Assembly: GCA_017347445.1 (NCBI GenBank)
Contig: AP021856.1
Location: 1,744,613 to 1,808,612, forward strand
Origin: Candidatus Brocadia pituitae
Lineage (GTDB): Bacteria; Planctomycetota; Brocadiia; Brocadiales; Brocadiaceae
DNA: 64,000 nt
Reading direction: 5' to 3'
The number at the start of each line of letters is the position of its first letter. Position 1 is the first letter of the stretch. The notes beneath the pieces are model-generated. The model worked only from the letters and a program-made list of their open reading frames with translations. It was not told the origin of the DNA and did no database searches. Positions 26,238 to 35,965 of this stretch are shown piece by piece. Both the position numbers and the translations under genes were made by a program.

Positions 26238-27106
26238 AAAAATTATATTTAGGTTTACCAAAAGGAAGTCTCCAGGAAGCAACGGTCGAAATGATGAAAA
26301 AGGCGGGTTATTCCGTTCATATAAGCCCTAGGTCTTATTATCCCACCATCGATGACGATGAAATTTCCGTAAGATTGATCCGGCCGCAGGATATGTCTAG
26401 ATATGTTGAAAGAGGCATTATTGATGCAGGCCTGACGGGAGCTGACTGGATAAAAGAAGCTAGTTCTGATATCCGGGTCGTGGTAAGTCTGGTGTACGCG
26501 AAGCAACAGTTAACAAAAGTACGGTGGGTTTTAGCCGTGCCTGAACAATCGCCTATACATGCTGTAGGAGATCTGCAGAATAAAAAAATTGCTACGGAAT
26601 TGGTGAATGTGACGCGGCAATATCTTGCAGAACGGGGGGTGGTTGCGGATATTGAGTTTTCTCATGGCGCAACTGAAGCAAAAGCGCCCGACTTAGTTGA
26701 TGCTATCGTAGAGCTTACCGAAACCGGCAGCAGTCTGAAGGCAAACAAACTTCGTATTGTTGAGACGGTTATGGAATCTTCTACTCAGCTTATTGCTAAC
26801 CATCATGCGTGGAAAGATGAATGGAAACGTAAAAAGATAGAGAATCTTGCAATGCTTTTTGAGGGTGCTGTTATTGCCCGGGTTAAAGTTGGATTAAAGA
26901 TGAATGTTCCAGCCGGCGCTCTCGAACACGTGCTTGCAAAATTACCAGCATTGAGAAAACCTACGGTCTCTTCACTATCTGAAGGGGCGGGCTATGCAAT
27001 TGAAACCGTCCTCGACGAAACGGTCGCAAGGAGCATTACTCCGGAACTAAAAAGAGCTGGAGCGGAAGGGATCATCGAATATCCGTTAAATAAAGTTATT
27101 CTTTAA
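26234..27106 (+). CDS. hisG: ATP phosphoribosyltransferase, long form
   Basis: A 290-residue HisG, the first enzyme of histidine synthesis. [23 protein letters not shown] is the N-terminus, and [23 protein letters not shown] is the PRPP-binding loop. The last 75 residues form the regulatory ACT-like domain of the long form, which is feedback-inhibited by histidine and needs no HisZ. Its location after rbfA, away from other his genes, is unusual but the gene is intact. It overlaps rbfA by 4 bp. Confidence 0.95.
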   Translation: MKKLYLGLPKGSLQEATVEMMKKAGYSVHISPRSYYPTIDDDEISVRLIRPQDMSRYVERGIIDAGLTGADWIKEASSDIRVVVSLVYAKQQLTKVRWVLAVPEQSPIHAVGDLQNKKIATELVNVTRQYLAERGVVADIEFSHGATEAKAPDLVDAIVELTETGSSLKANKLRIVETVMESSTQLIANHHAWKDEWKRKKIENLAMLFEGAVIARVKVGLKMNVPAGALEHVLAKLPALRKPTVSSLSEGAGYAIETVLDETVARSITPELKRAGAEGIIEYPLNKVIL

Positions 27107-27136
27107 TATGCAGACGTTGTGACATGTTAAGGATGT

Positions 27137-28744
27137 GTGCAGAAATATGAGATGTTATCTATTCAGCCATTTCGCATCTATTTCGTAATCTTTTTCCTTA
27201 TTGGTTTTTTTGGATGCCGTAACATTAGGGTACAGCATGACAATCAGCCAATATCTGACCGTGAGGTGCATTTCCTGGATGTGAATGAAAAGGCATATTC
27301 CTATTTTTGTGCCGGATATTTTGCCATGTTGGAAAGAGATTGGGAAACCGCAGTTCTTTATTTTGAAAAAGCCCTTCATTGGGACAACTCAGCCGAAAGA
27401 ATTATTCAGCATGTAGCGACCTGTTATTTCCAGCTGGGCAAGCACGAAAAGGCGATCTATTATATGCGAAAGCTGGCAGCCAGTAAGCCAGATGAATTTG
27501 TCGTGCGCTATACCCTTGGTACTCTGTATGAAACCGTTGGCAGAACCAGGGAGGCTATAGAAGAATACGAATATGCCCGCCGGTGCAAGACGACAAAATT
27601 AGACGATATATTCCTGGCAGACGTTCTCTATCGGCTTGCCAATCTATATATTAATGAAGGCATGATGGAAAAAGGTATAGGCTGTTACCAGAGCATGTTT
27701 GACAGGAAGCTGGTAAGTGAACCCGTAAAGATATATTATGAGATTGGTAAAAAATATTTTGAAAAAAATGATATAAGAAAGGCCTTAGAGTACTTCTTAA
27801 AAGCCAAACAGGCAGATCCAAATTTGAGTTTTACCAGTTTCTATCTTACCCTGTGCTACGATATGCTTAAGGACTATGATAATGCTATTAAAGAGGCACT
27901 GATCTTTTTGAGAAAAGAACCGAATAGCTGGGCTATGCACCTTGCTTTGTCCGAAATATACGAAAAAACAAGGAATGAACCCGGGCACCATGAAGAGATC
28001 CGAAAAACTCAGGAAATTCTGAAAAAGAATGTAGAGGCTGGCAGCAGGAATCCACAGGAATACTTCCTCTTATGCCAGATGTACAAAAAACAAGGCAAAC
28101 TTGATGACGCTGTTTCGGTTATTGAGAGTATGAAATTAATTTCTTTGGACAGAGAAACAATGCGGGATGCACACTTTCTGCTGGCGAATCTTTACTATGA
28201 ACTTCTACAATTTAACAGAGTTGAGGAAGAATTAAAAAAGACCTTAAAAATTGATTCTGAGTTTCACGAGGCAAACAATTTTTTAGGCTACCTGTATGTC
28301 GAAAACAATAGGAATCTGGACGAGGCAATCCGGCTCATCAACAAAGCATTAAAAGTCCAGCCCAAAAACGGTGCATATCTTGACAGTCTTGGTTGGGCAT
28401 ATTATAAAAAGGCACAACAGGAAGGAAGAGACGATTATCTTATTACGGCGCATAAGATTTTATCTGAAGCTATTCAACGCATGGAAGAACCTGATATTTA
28501 TGATCATCTCGGAGAGGTGTGTTATAGTTTAGGGCAGTGGGATGAGGCAGTGAAAGCATGGGAAAAAGCGCGTGCTTTCTACAGCCAGATGCCTAACCAG
28601 GAAACAAAGAGGGGAAATATTGAGGCAAAATTGGAAAAGATAAAAAAATTACTATCTGCAGAAGAAAAAAGCTCAAAGGTTATGCAGAAGCGTAATAAGG
28701 TTGAAAAGAGTATTCAACCGCAGATTTTTTTAAAACACGATTGA
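27137..28744 (+). CDS. TPR-repeat lipoprotein
   Basis: Up to 535 residues. The N-terminus is hydrophobic and ends in FFLIGFFGC, a loose lipobox, so it is probably a lipoprotein or anchored to the membrane. At least ten TPR units cover about 55-505 (for example AVLYFEKALHWDNSAERIIQ, DNAIKEALIFLRKEPNSWAM, EAIRLINKALKVQPKNGAY). The start is uncertain: GTG 27137 sits only 3 nt from AAGGA, and ATG 27152 is too far. Such proteins usually scaffold envelope complexes. It lies between hisG and yebC, without an obvious functional link. Confidence 0.8.
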   Translation: MQKYEMLSIQPFRIYFVIFFLIGFFGCRNIRVQHDNQPISDREVHFLDVNEKAYSYFCAGYFAMLERDWETAVLYFEKALHWDNSAERIIQHVATCYFQLGKHEKAIYYMRKLAASKPDEFVVRYTLGTLYETVGRTREAIEEYEYARRCKTTKLDDIFLADVLYRLANLYINEGMMEKGIGCYQSMFDRKLVSEPVKIYYEIGKKYFEKNDIRKALEYFLKAKQADPNLSFTSFYLTLCYDMLKDYDNAIKEALIFLRKEPNSWAMHLALSEIYEKTRNEPGHHEEIRKTQEILKKNVEAGSRNPQEYFLLCQMYKKQGKLDDAVSVIESMKLISLDRETMRDAHFLLANLYYELLQFNRVEEELKKTLKIDSEFHEANNFLGYLYVENNRNLDEAIRLINKALKVQPKNGAYLDSLGWAYYKKAQQEGRDDYLITAHKILSEAIQRMEEPDIYDHLGEVCYSLGQWDEAVKAWEKARAFYSQMPNQETKRGNIEAKLEKIKKLLSAEEKSSKVMQKRNKVEKSIQPQIFLKHD

Positions 28745-28760
28745 GGAGTAATAAGCACCA

Positions 28761-29516
28761 TTGGCCGGACATTCACATTGGGCAAGCATAAAACATAAAA
28801 AAGGCGCTGTTGACGCAAAGAAGGGCAAGATGTTTTCCAAGGTGTCGCGCATGATTACCGTTGCCGTCAGAAGGGGCGGCGGTGATCCCGACATGAATCC
28901 CAGGTTGCAGCTTGCTATCAGCAAGGCCAGGGCAGTTAATATGCCGAAAGAAAATATCGAACGTGCTGTTCAGAAAGGCACGGGTGGGGGTGCAGCGTCA
29001 GAATTGTATGAGTGTTTGTACGAGGGGTACGGACCTCACGGTATAGCATTAATAGTTGAGATTTTAACAGATAATAAAAACAGAACAGCGCCTGAAATCA
29101 GAAAGATATTTGAGCGGTTTGGTGGAAACCTGGGAGAATCAGGCTGTGTGTCCTGGATGTTCGAAAAGAAAGGCCTTATTCTGGTAAGCAGTAATCAGCT
29201 CAATGAAGATGAGTTTATGATGTTGGTTCTTGATTCCGGCGCCGAGGATTTGCAAAGAGTAGGAGATATTTTTCAAGTGATATGTCCGCAGGCAACTTTA
29301 GATACAGTGAAGAAGACTATCGAGAGCAAAAATATCAAAATAGAAACATCCGAGATAAGTTGGATACCAAAGAATAACATTGATTTGGATGAAACAACAG
29401 GTCGTAAGGTTCTGGGAATTATGGAAGCGCTTGAGGATCATGACGATGTGCAAAATGTCTATTCTAATTTTAATTTGCCCCAAGCGCTCTTAGAAGAGAT
29501 GCAATCTGCAAAATGA
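28761..29516 (+). CDS. yebC: YebC/PmpR-family regulatory protein
   Basis: A 251-residue protein beginning AGHSHWASIKHKKGAVDAKK, the family signature, and continuing with NMPKENIERAVQKGTGGG and GPHGIALIVEILTDNKNRTAPE. YebC proteins act as transcription regulators and, in recent work on the family, relieve ribosome stalling at proline runs. The start is TTG 28761 with GAGGAG 12 nt upstream. The eight-proline run in the TPR protein at 12865-13914 would be one candidate client in this genome. The gene converges on ftsH. Confidence 0.94.
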   Translation: MAGHSHWASIKHKKGAVDAKKGKMFSKVSRMITVAVRRGGGDPDMNPRLQLAISKARAVNMPKENIERAVQKGTGGGAASELYECLYEGYGPHGIALIVEILTDNKNRTAPEIRKIFERFGGNLGESGCVSWMFEKKGLILVSSNQLNEDEFMMLVLDSGAEDLQRVGDIFQVICPQATLDTVKKTIESKNIKIETSEISWIPKNNIDLDETTGRKVLGIMEALEDHDDVQNVYSNFNLPQALLEEMQSAK

Positions 29517-29527
29517 AGTGATGAGGA

Positions 29528-31450
29528 TTACGTTTGCTTGCTATCTTTCTGCAGGTATTGCAGATTTTGCTGAGATTGCTCAATAGGAGCAATCTCCGTT
29601 TCACTGTTGGTCGTGTGGTGTCTCTTCTCTATATGCAGCAAGGCAAGGACCTGATCGCCGTCCAGTATTTCTTCCTCTTCTAAGGTCTTTGATAAAAGAT
29701 CCAGCTTATCTCTGTTATCGTTGAGTAATTTTTTTACCCTGTCATAACTGCCCATGATGATATTGGTAACCTCTTCATCAATAACAACTGCAGTTTTTTC
29801 GCTGTATTCCTTTTCTTGTACCAGGTCGTGTCCGAGGAAGATGTTACCCGATTGCCTGCCAAAGGTCTGCGGCCCTAATTTTCGGCTCATACCAAACCGG
29901 CACACATAACTTCGCGCCAGTTGTGAAGCTTTTTCCAGATCATTCTGAGCGCCTGTTGATATTTTTTCGAGAACCAACTCTTCCGCTGCACGACCTCCCA
30001 GCAGGACACAAAGGGTGTCCAGGATTTCCAGCTCGGTAGTTAGGTATTTGTCTTCCAACGGCAGTTGCATCGTGTAGCCCAGTGCCGCAGTTCCCCTTGG
30101 TATGATGGAAACTTTATGAACCGGATCGGTATTGGGGAGCAGAGCTGCGATTAAGGTATGTCCTGCCTCGTGAAGTGCAACGGTATTCTTTTCACTCTCG
30201 CTCATAATTCTGCTCTTGCGCTCTGGGCCGGCAAGCACTCTGTCTATAGACGATTCGAGTTCTTTCATACTGACAGAACTTTTATTATATCGTGCTGCAA
30301 GGAGTGCCGCTTCATTAATCACATTTGCCAGGTCAGCCCCAGAAAAACCTGCTGTGCGTTTTGCGATGACTTTTAAGCTGACATCGGAATCTATTTTTAC
30401 ATTTTTGGCATGAACGGATAAGACAGCCTCGCGGCCAACAAGATCTGGCCGATCTACGGTTACCTGACGGTCAAAGCGTCCGGGTCGCAGTAGCGCATTA
30501 TCCAGTACATCGGGCCGATTGGTAGCGGCAATAATAATAACCCCCTTCTGTGCATTAAAACCATCCATCTCCGCCAGGAGCTGGTTGAGGGTCTGTTCCC
30601 GTTCGTCATGCCCCCCGCCAAGCCCGGTACCGCGCTGGCGGCCAACACTATCGATCTCGTCAATAAAAATAATACAGGGTGCCTTCGCCTTTGCCTGCTC
30701 AAACATGTCCCGCACCCGGGCAGCGCCCATGCCTACAAACATTTCGACAAAGTCGGAGCCGCTGATTGAAAAAAACGGCACACCGGCTTCACCCGCGACG
30801 GCCCTGGCGAGCAGCGTTTTTCCCGTACCTGGCGGGCCGATCAGCAATACCCCTTTAGGAATTTTGCCCCCCAGTTTTTGGAATCGTTCCGGGTACGAAA
30901 GAAAATCGATGATTTCTTTTAATTCTTCTTTTGCCTCATCGCATCCTGCAACATCAACAAAGGTGGTTTTCTGTGCACCATTGTCCGAATACAACTTTAT
31001 CTTTGCCTTTCCAAAAGACATAAAGGGGGAACCCATCCCACCCACCTTTTTAAAGAGAAAGAACCATCCAAGCGCCATAATGCCAAAGGGGAAAACCCAC
31101 CACATCAGGATATTTTTGAAAAAATTATTCTCTGTTGCGCCTTTAAATCTGACCTTTTGAGATTCAAGTTCATTGACCAGTTCGGCATCCAGCACTGGTA
31201 CGGTAACAAATGCGATTTTTTCTTCTTTATCACCCTCAGCGGATAATTTTTTATAATGGCCTCGGATAAGGTTTTGTCCTACGGTACAGTCTGATATGTA
31301 GCCATTCTTCAGGTATAATCTGAACTGGCTGTAAGAGATTTCTTCAGCCTTTGGGGATAAAAACATCTGTGCCACATACATAACGGCAAGAAAAAGAAAG
31401 ATATATCCGATAGAAAACCGGGACTTCCTGGAATTATTTTTTTTGTCCAT
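29528..31450 (-). CDS. ftsH: ATP-dependent zinc metalloprotease FtsH
   Basis: A 640-residue membrane AAA+ protease. Two N-terminal transmembrane segments (about 12-28 and 115-135) flank a small periplasmic domain. The AAA module has Walker A GPPGTGKT near 205, Walker [10 protein letters not shown] and the [21 protein letters not shown]. The zinc site HEAGH near 427 follows. It degrades membrane proteins and unassembled subunits. The C-terminal coiled region and Gln/Ser-rich tail are ordinary. Transcribed alone on the minus strand. Confidence 0.97.
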   Translation of the reverse strand: MDKKNNSRKSRFSIGYIFLFLAVMYVAQMFLSPKAEEISYSQFRLYLKNGYISDCTVGQNLIRGHYKKLSAEGDKEEKIAFVTVPVLDAELVNELESQKVRFKGATENNFFKNILMWWVFPFGIMALGWFFLFKKVGGMGSPFMSFGKAKIKLYSDNGAQKTTFVDVAGCDEAKEELKEIIDFLSYPERFQKLGGKIPKGVLLIGPPGTGKTLLARAVAGEAGVPFFSISGSDFVEMFVGMGAARVRDMFEQAKAKAPCIIFIDEIDSVGRQRGTGLGGGHDEREQTLNQLLAEMDGFNAQKGVIIIAATNRPDVLDNALLRPGRFDRQVTVDRPDLVGREAVLSVHAKNVKIDSDVSLKVIAKRTAGFSGADLANVINEAALLAARYNKSSVSMKELESSIDRVLAGPERKSRIMSESEKNTVALHEAGHTLIAALLPNTDPVHKVSIIPRGTAALGYTMQLPLEDKYLTTELEILDTLCVLLGGRAAEELVLEKISTGAQNDLEKASQLARSYVCRFGMSRKLGPQTFGRQSGNIFLGHDLVQEKEYSEKTAVVIDEEVTNIIMGSYDRVKKLLNDNRDKLDLLSKTLEEEEILDGDQVLALLHIEKRHHTTNSETEIAPIEQSQQNLQYLQKDSKQT

Positions 31451-31575
31451 GCAGGCTCGTTAAATGGTTATAACATTTTATATAAGACTCAGGTACGGCA
31501 AATTATGATAAACAATTAGAAAAGATTATATTAGAAAACATTGCTAATGTCAAAATATTTCGACTGAGATTTCGG

Positions 31576-31603
31576 TTGATAATAGACGAAAAGACATTAT
31601 AAT
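31576..31603 (+). promoter_or_regulatory. tRNA-Pro promoter
   Basis: TTGATA (31576-31581), 16 bp, then TATAAT (31598-31603). The tRNA begins 11 bp after the -10 box, the distance expected for a transcript starting just before the mature 5' end. Confidence 0.7.
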
Positions 31604-31614
31604 ATAGGACTTGT

Positions 31615-31692
31615 CGGGGTGTAGCGCAGCTTGGCTAGCGCGCTTGAATGGGGTTCAAGAGGTCGTGGGTTCAAATCCCGCCACCCCGACCA
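31615..31692 (+). tRNA. tRNA-Pro (anticodon GGG)
   Basis: The acceptor stem CGGGGTG pairs with CACCCCG at 31682-31688, followed by A and an encoded CCA. The anticodon stem CTTGA/TCAAG closes the seven-base loop ATGGGGT, giving anticodon GGG. The T arm is GTGGG-TTCAAAT-CCCGC. D-arm bases GCGC/GCGC are present. It reads CCC and CCU proline codons. It marks the left edge of the integron-like accessory block. Confidence 0.95.
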
Positions 31693-32100
31693 CTAAAATC
31701 AATGGTTTCAGGCGTTTGACACTTTTGATATTTTGAGAAGGCAAACCGTCTTTATGCTAGTCGTGCTGCAAAGATGTGTAGCACGACGCAAAAAGAGAAC
31801 TCCGGAATTCCTGCCTGCTCTAAGTCAATCTTAAATGTCCTTATAAAATTGTGGCATGTATTACTTCTCTTACGCTCCGCTATAGCCTGAAGTGTACCTC
31901 GTATTGCCCCACTATCTCGTTTGCCGTCATCTCTCCCTTTTATTGCAACTCTCGCCTTAAATTCCCACAGTATATTGCTTCCTCTTTACCTCTTAATTTT
32001 GCACTCCCTTCATAGTCTTTTTCTTCTCCATGCCTGCCTGAAGGCAGGCTCGGTTTTCTATCTTAACATGTTGTCCGGTTTGTGGGTACACCATACATCT
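31693..32100. other. Intergenic region with one hairpin
   Basis: About 400 bp without a credible gene. The only visible structure is the hairpin GCCTGCCTGAAGGCAGGC at 32032-32049, followed on the plus strand by a few T residues. It could end transcripts from the tRNA or the opposite gene. The tRNA 3' end is not repeated downstream within this window, so no integrated-element boundary is seen. Confidence 0.45.
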
Positions 32101-32727
32101 CTAAATTAGTCCTTGCGCGGCACCGAGCAGAGAGTGAAGTACTCTCGCGCCAGAGGGCGACAACAGCCAGCCGAGTGCTCCGCAGTTGAGCACAACAGTG
32201 ATCCAAAAGATTTTCTGAAAGGACGCCTTCGTCGACTTGTGCCGAAGCAGCCGCTGCGCCGTCAAGGCACCGGGCCAGCCTCCGAGAAGAGCGAATAAGT
32301 GCAATGTGTATTCTTTGGTTCGCCATTGATTCCGCAAGGCGGCTGATTTGTCGAACGCGTAAGCGGAGAGGGTGACAACGCTTGCAACAAGGTAGAACCC
32401 AAGGATTACAATAGGTAGTCGCCCGGAGAATGCCGCAGCAATAACGAAGAACAGAAAGCAAGCGGCGAATATGAGAGGGAAGTTTCTGCGGCCTGATGAA
32501 GGAGACGGTGCGGGACGTTCACCGACAAACGTGACAGTTTTCGCTTGGGAACGCCCCTTACCATCGACGGCAAGTTTGTAGGTAACGAGTTCGTTTTCTG
32601 CCGGTCGGCGCTGTCGTCTGGAAAAGGAGCTGATGTGCACGAAGACTTGTTCTCCACCGTCATTGGGCGTGATGAAGCCGAAGCCTTTGTCATCCTTCCA
32701 GATGGTAATTCGACCTTGATAACGCAT
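32101..32727 (-). CDS. Cold-shock domain plus DUF1294 membrane protein
   Basis: A 208-residue two-part protein. The cold-shock domain (about 1-68) has the RNP-like motifs GFGFITPNDGGEQVFVHISSF. Three or four hydrophobic helices of the DUF1294 family (about 83-205) follow, with the typical AYAFDKSAALRNQWRTKE and LFALLGGWPGALTAQRLLRHKS. Its role is unknown; this fusion is widespread in proteobacteria. GC content is higher than the surroundings, a sign of transfer. A hairpin with attC-like boxes lies 30 bp before its start, so I read it as a gene cassette. Confidence 0.85.
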   Translation of the reverse strand: MRYQGRITIWKDDKGFGFITPNDGGEQVFVHISSFSRRQRRPAENELVTYKLAVDGKGRSQAKTVTFVGERPAPSPSSGRRNFPLIFAACFLFFVIAAAFSGRLPIVILGFYLVASVVTLSAYAFDKSAALRNQWRTKEYTLHLFALLGGWPGALTAQRLLRHKSTKASFQKIFWITVVLNCGALGWLLSPSGARVLHSLLGAAQGLI

Positions 32728-32756
32728 GGCGGTTTAATAGGATGGCGAACAAATGA

Positions 32757-32802
32757 AATCAACGGCGGGCAATAGCCCGTCCGCTGGAACGTTTTGTGAG
32801 AC
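32757..32802 (-). repeat. Candidate attC site (H), short
   Basis: Read on the minus strand: GTCTCAC (R''-like, 32802-32796), AAAACGTTCCAGCGGACGGG, loop TATT, GCCCGCC, then GTTGATT (32763-32757, GTTRRRY with one mismatch). The wording CGTTCCAGCGGACG with the GGGC/GCCC stem is typical of integron attC elements. At 46 bp it is shorter than usual, so the inner L' part may be deleted. It precedes the cold-shock/DUF1294 start by 30 bp, in the right orientation. Confidence 0.5.
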
Positions 32803-33439
32803 GCTGGGTAGTTGCAAGACGCGCAATGATAATTCTTATGGCCCTGCTCCTCTCCCTATGTCAGACCATAAGCAAACATCCACGAGGAGAGTTTCCCACG
32901 ATTATGAATCTTTTTTCTACGATCATTAACATGTTATTTCGTGACATAGCAGATGTCAAGGAGAATTGGCAGGGTTATGCTGAGAATCGAAAGATATTTT
33001 CAGTATAAGAGAGGAAGAGACGCGTACTGCAAATAGCCAGAGATGTATGCATGTACGTATTAAAGAAACACAGCGGATTAGATAAAAGAGGCTTGGGGAA
33101 GAAGTACTTGGTGTGAGTTTGAGCGCGGTAACAAAAGCTGCCCTGCGGATAAACGAACAAATGAAAACACAAAGAAGATTTAAGAAAGAGACTGATTAGA
33201 TTTTATATTCTATTTTTTAGGTCCGACTCTTCTGCTCCCCTTCGCTCATTTCCTCGTGATAAGACGTGATAGTATGCCCTCTGTGTCAATAATAGTTGGA
33301 CACTTTACCCCATATAGTTTAGTGTAGGGCGTAAAGGAGAAAAACCATGAAAAATAGTAGTGCAATAAGTCTGAAAACAAATAATACGCCATGGTCTTGA
33401 CATGGCAGGCAAGATAGCAAAATGGGCTACTCTTGTCAA
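32803..33439. other. Intergenic region with IS-end-like scars
   Basis: About 640 bp without a convincing gene. A frame at 32796-33008 has no family-like content. GTTGGAC at 33295-33301 lies in TGTCAATAATAGTTGGACAC, which looks like an insertion-sequence terminus. A 17-codon frame with AAAGGAG at about 33334-33402 could be the start of a disrupted gene. I cannot support more. Confidence 0.35.
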
Positions 33440-33515
33440 CTCTAATCAAGGTGTGACCCAATTCTTCTAATGAATGACCCCAATTCCACCTATGTAAATG
33501 TTATTTCCTGACAAC
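33440..33515 (-). mobile_element. Probable IS21-like terminus remnant
   Basis: On the minus strand the sequence begins TGTCAGGAAATAACATTTAC at 33513 and continues with two similar blocks, GGAATTGGGGTCATTCATTAG and GAATTGGGTCACACC. IS21-family ends begin with TG and carry repeated binding blocks of this sort. No transposase gene remains nearby. It abuts the 3' end of the damaged astacin gene, which explains that gene's truncation. The family call is tentative. Confidence 0.35.
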
Positions 33516-33517
33516 CC

Positions 33518-34254
33518 CTAAGATGGGTATGCTGGTCGTAGTAGATACAGGTAGCCTGCGACACCTATTCTATAGGCGATGACCGTGGTCCAGCCTTCGG
33601 TCCACTTGTACGAGGCGACACGAGCTCCCACACTCCCGTCGTTGTTGATCCGTTGTTGCCGTCACTGCCAAATCCTGAGGCCTTGGGAAAGAAGAGATAC
33701 TGCGCACCGCTCATGGCGTAATTAAGCACAGTCGTCCAGCCAGAGGTCCAATAGTAACCAGCGCGTCCAAATGTGCAGCGCGTGTAGTGCATGACAGAAG
33801 AAAAGTCGTACAACCCGTACTCGCTTCCCTCATTTGAGCCATACTTTTCAAAGTTGTGCTCTTTTCCCTTCTCGATGTTCTCCCAGTGCACATTTACGAA
33901 CTGATCCCGGTCGAGCCTAGACTGCTCATGGAACATACCGATGGCATGCGCGATCTCATGGACAACAACACCTGAACTATCGCAGGTGTCCTTATTCAAG
34001 TTGACGCGCTGGGCACCACCCTGCCGCCCGATTTTCGAGGAACATTCTTGTCCATTCACAAAGCTTATATAATCGCTCTGATTCGTGCGGTTGACGAACC
34101 GAAGGTGAGTCTGCATTTGGATGATCTGGATAGCCCCTGGAGTCGTTATATTTCCCTCTATGAACTTCCGGAGGTTATTAACGGAATCGTCAATGATGTA
34201 GGGAATTGTTCGGCCGAACCAGCGACGGCTTTCCTGCTTGACTTTGGAGCCCAT
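33518..34254 (-). pseudogene. Astacin-family metalloprotease, frameshifted and 3'-truncated
   Basis: The first 229 codons form an astacin (M12A) catalytic domain: HEIAHAIGMFHEQSRLDRD is the full zinc signature and SSVMHY is the Met-turn. AGGAGGTG lies before ATG 34254. There is no signal or pro-peptide, which is unusual for this secreted family. The frame given by the first part ends at 33565, but from about 33637 the next frame reads NNDGSVGARVASYKWTEGW, a continuation of the WTxGWTT repeats seen upstream. I infer a frameshift, followed by loss of the 3' end beside an IS scar. Confidence 0.8.
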
Positions 34255-34295
34255 GAATTCACCTCCTGACTTTTACGCCCCTTCGTTCAGAGGCG

Positions 34296-34430
34296 ATATA
34301 ACATTAAGTATTTTATCCGTAGTTGAGCTGAATGAAAAAAACGTACTTGCTTTGTCTGCATTTGCAGAAAGAGAAAGAGGTTTATCATTTCCTCTTCGCA
34401 AGCTCAATTACGGATAAAATACCGTTGAAC
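34296..34430 (-). repeat. Candidate integron attC or attI-adjacent hairpin (D)
   Basis: Two 22-bp arms (34308-34329 and 34401-34422) match at all but one position. Read on the minus strand they are preceded by GTTCAAC (34430-34424, a perfect R'' RYYYAAC) and followed by TTAAT and GTTATAT (34302-34296, R' with one mismatch). An outer 9-bp repeat CTTCGTTCA/TGAACGAAG spans 34281-34434. It lies between the IntI-like gene and the astacin start (42 bp before ATG). Length and orientation fit a large attC. Confidence 0.5.
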
Positions 34431-34434
34431 GAAG

Positions 34435-34689
34435 CCGCTGCCCCCAATCCTGTGGGGATTCAATCATACGGCTTCTCGGTAAAATACTGTTTTTGTTACT
34501 TGTGTTGTTGATATTTGTCAATAATGCTGTAGGAAACATCATGTTTTTCCGGAAATATATTAAAAACTCTGGTATTCTTTCAAGGTATTTGCTCAAAAAG
34601 GGCGTGCCTCCCCCCCTTTGTACGGTAAAAATACACTTTCCTCTGGAATAAATCAAGGCTGAAATTGCCCCTTCCCAGGAGGTGCATGA
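34435..34689. promoter_or_regulatory. Region upstream of the IntI-like gene
   Basis: About 255 bp expected to hold attI and the intI and cassette promoters. CGGTAAAATAC or a close copy occurs at 34478, 34624 and, as CGGATAAAATAC, at 34411; repeated integrase-binding sites are one explanation. A hairpin GAAGCCG...CGGCTTC covers 34431-34475. AGGAGG at 34677-34682 is the ribosome binding site for ATG 34690. No gene is visible here. Confidence 0.4.
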
Positions 34690-35577
34690 ATGAGGGGAAG
34701 TAATCTTTCTCTCCTCACCATCCTGCCTTTTCCACAACAAGGGCATATCCGGGGATCAATCCCGGTAAGCATGGTAAATAATTCTTCCCATTTCAAAGAA
34801 CAAACTATCGAATCTCTATTCTCTGAAATGCTACCGCGAATCGGTTTCGTTCAACAGGAAGTACTCAAACAAGAATTGGGCTGGATAAATAACGTAAAGA
34901 GGGCAAAAAAGCCCTCTCATGTACCAGTCGTTTTTACCAAAGAGGAAGCAAAGGCCGTATTGATCAGGCTGGAGGGAACGAAATGGCTCATGGCCAGTCT
35001 TTTATACGGCGCTGGTCTCAGGTTGATGGAATGTCTGGGGCTCAGGGTGAAGGATATAGATTTTTCGTATAATCAAATTGTGGTCAGGGATGGGAAGGGT
35101 GGCAAAGATCGATTAACCATGCTGCCCGGGTCTTTGAAAGAACCGTTAAAGAAACACTTGGAAAAGGTAAGAATCTTGCATGAACAGGATTTGAAAGAGG
35201 GTTTTGGCACTGTTTACCTGCCTTTTGCCCTTGCAAAGAAATATCCAAATGCTGAAAGAGAATTTGCCTGGCAATATCTATTCCCCGCTTCCCATCGTTC
35301 TATTGACCCAAGATCAGGGATAGAACGGAGACACCATATTTATGAAACGGTCCTGCAAAAGGCGATAAAAGCAGTAGTTCGTGCAGCCAGGATCAATAAA
35401 CCGGCAAGTTGCCATACCTTTCGGCATAGTTTCGCCACTCATTTGCTTGAAGATGGTTATGATATTCGCGCTGTTCAGGAATTACTCGGGCATAAAGATG
35501 TGAGCACGACAATGATTTATACTCATGTCTTAAATAAAGGTGGGAAAGGGGTACGGAGCCCTTTGGATGGATTGTGA
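34690..35577 (+). CDS. intI: Integron-type tyrosine recombinase, N-terminally shortened
   Basis: A 295-residue protein. From about residue 65 it follows IntI closely: [40 protein letters not shown] (catalytic Arg), the IntI-specific extra helix [35 protein letters not shown] (His-x-x-Arg) and [16 protein letters not shown] (His, Tyr). All catalytic residues are present. The usual N-terminal SAM-like DNA-binding domain is mostly replaced by about 60 unrelated residues, so the enzyme may be inactive. AGGAGG precedes the ATG. Leftward genes and attC-like hairpins on its 5' side match an integron platform. Confidence 0.85.
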   Translation: MRGSNLSLLTILPFPQQGHIRGSIPVSMVNNSSHFKEQTIESLFSEMLPRIGFVQQEVLKQELGWINNVKRAKKPSHVPVVFTKEEAKAVLIRLEGTKWLMASLLYGAGLRLMECLGLRVKDIDFSYNQIVVRDGKGGKDRLTMLPGSLKEPLKKHLEKVRILHEQDLKEGFGTVYLPFALAKKYPNAEREFAWQYLFPASHRSIDPRSGIERRHHIYETVLQKAIKAVVRAARINKPASCHTFRHSFATHLLEDGYDIRAVQELLGHKDVSTTMIYTHVLNKGGKGVRSPLDGL

Positions 35578-35965
35578 CGAATAGCAGGTGGGCTTGTGAC
35601 CGGAGTTACCAGCCCCCTGAATGTCCAAAATATGGAGTTGATGCCATGTATCCTCCCCGGATTTTTCAAGGATAAGTTTCGTAAGAAATATGAGAATTTC
35701 TCCGTGTAAAAAATATCTCATGCCTTGCAATCTCTGTTTTAACTTACTATAATATATCTCGTTCTTCCGGCGGTTCCGTGTTCGGGGATCAATAATCTGA
35801 TTATCTGGCACGGCTCGGCCACAACCAGATCCCCCTTAGTAAAGGGGGTGCAGGGGGGTTGTGAAAAAACTTGCTAAAAGATATCCTCACGAAACTCGTC
35901 CTCGTAAAAACGGGGAATGAGGAAAAGGGGTTTTTACGCAGTAATTCTATAAGGAACCACTTGAG
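35578..35965. other. Intergenic region between intI and gdhA
   Basis: About 390 bp. The clear structure is the G/C-rich inverted repeat listed separately at 35821-35862. No reading frame with a ribosome binding site is seen. The gdhA promoter should lie in 35865-35950, but no strong consensus is visible. Confidence 0.4.
35821..35862. repeat. Imperfect inverted repeat (CCCCCTT...AAGGGGG)
   Basis: CCCCCTTAGTAAAGGGGG (35831-35848) forms a 7-bp stem, with an outer ACAACC/GGTTGT pair at 35821-35826 and 35857-35862. Elements of this form are scattered in many bacterial genomes and may act as terminators or REP-like units. Confidence 0.6.

Noticed and set aside
29528-31160. Plus-strand frames opposite ftsH
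   Set aside because: Antisense shadows of the FtsH AAA domain.
32796-33008. Plus-strand ORF of 70 codons
   Set aside because: It starts inside attC-like site H, lacks a ribosome binding site and shows no domain.
34690-35577. Phage-type integrase with tRNA-Pro as attB
   Set aside because: The IntI-specific extra helix and close IntI wording are present, there is no second copy of the tRNA end and no phage structural gene in the window.
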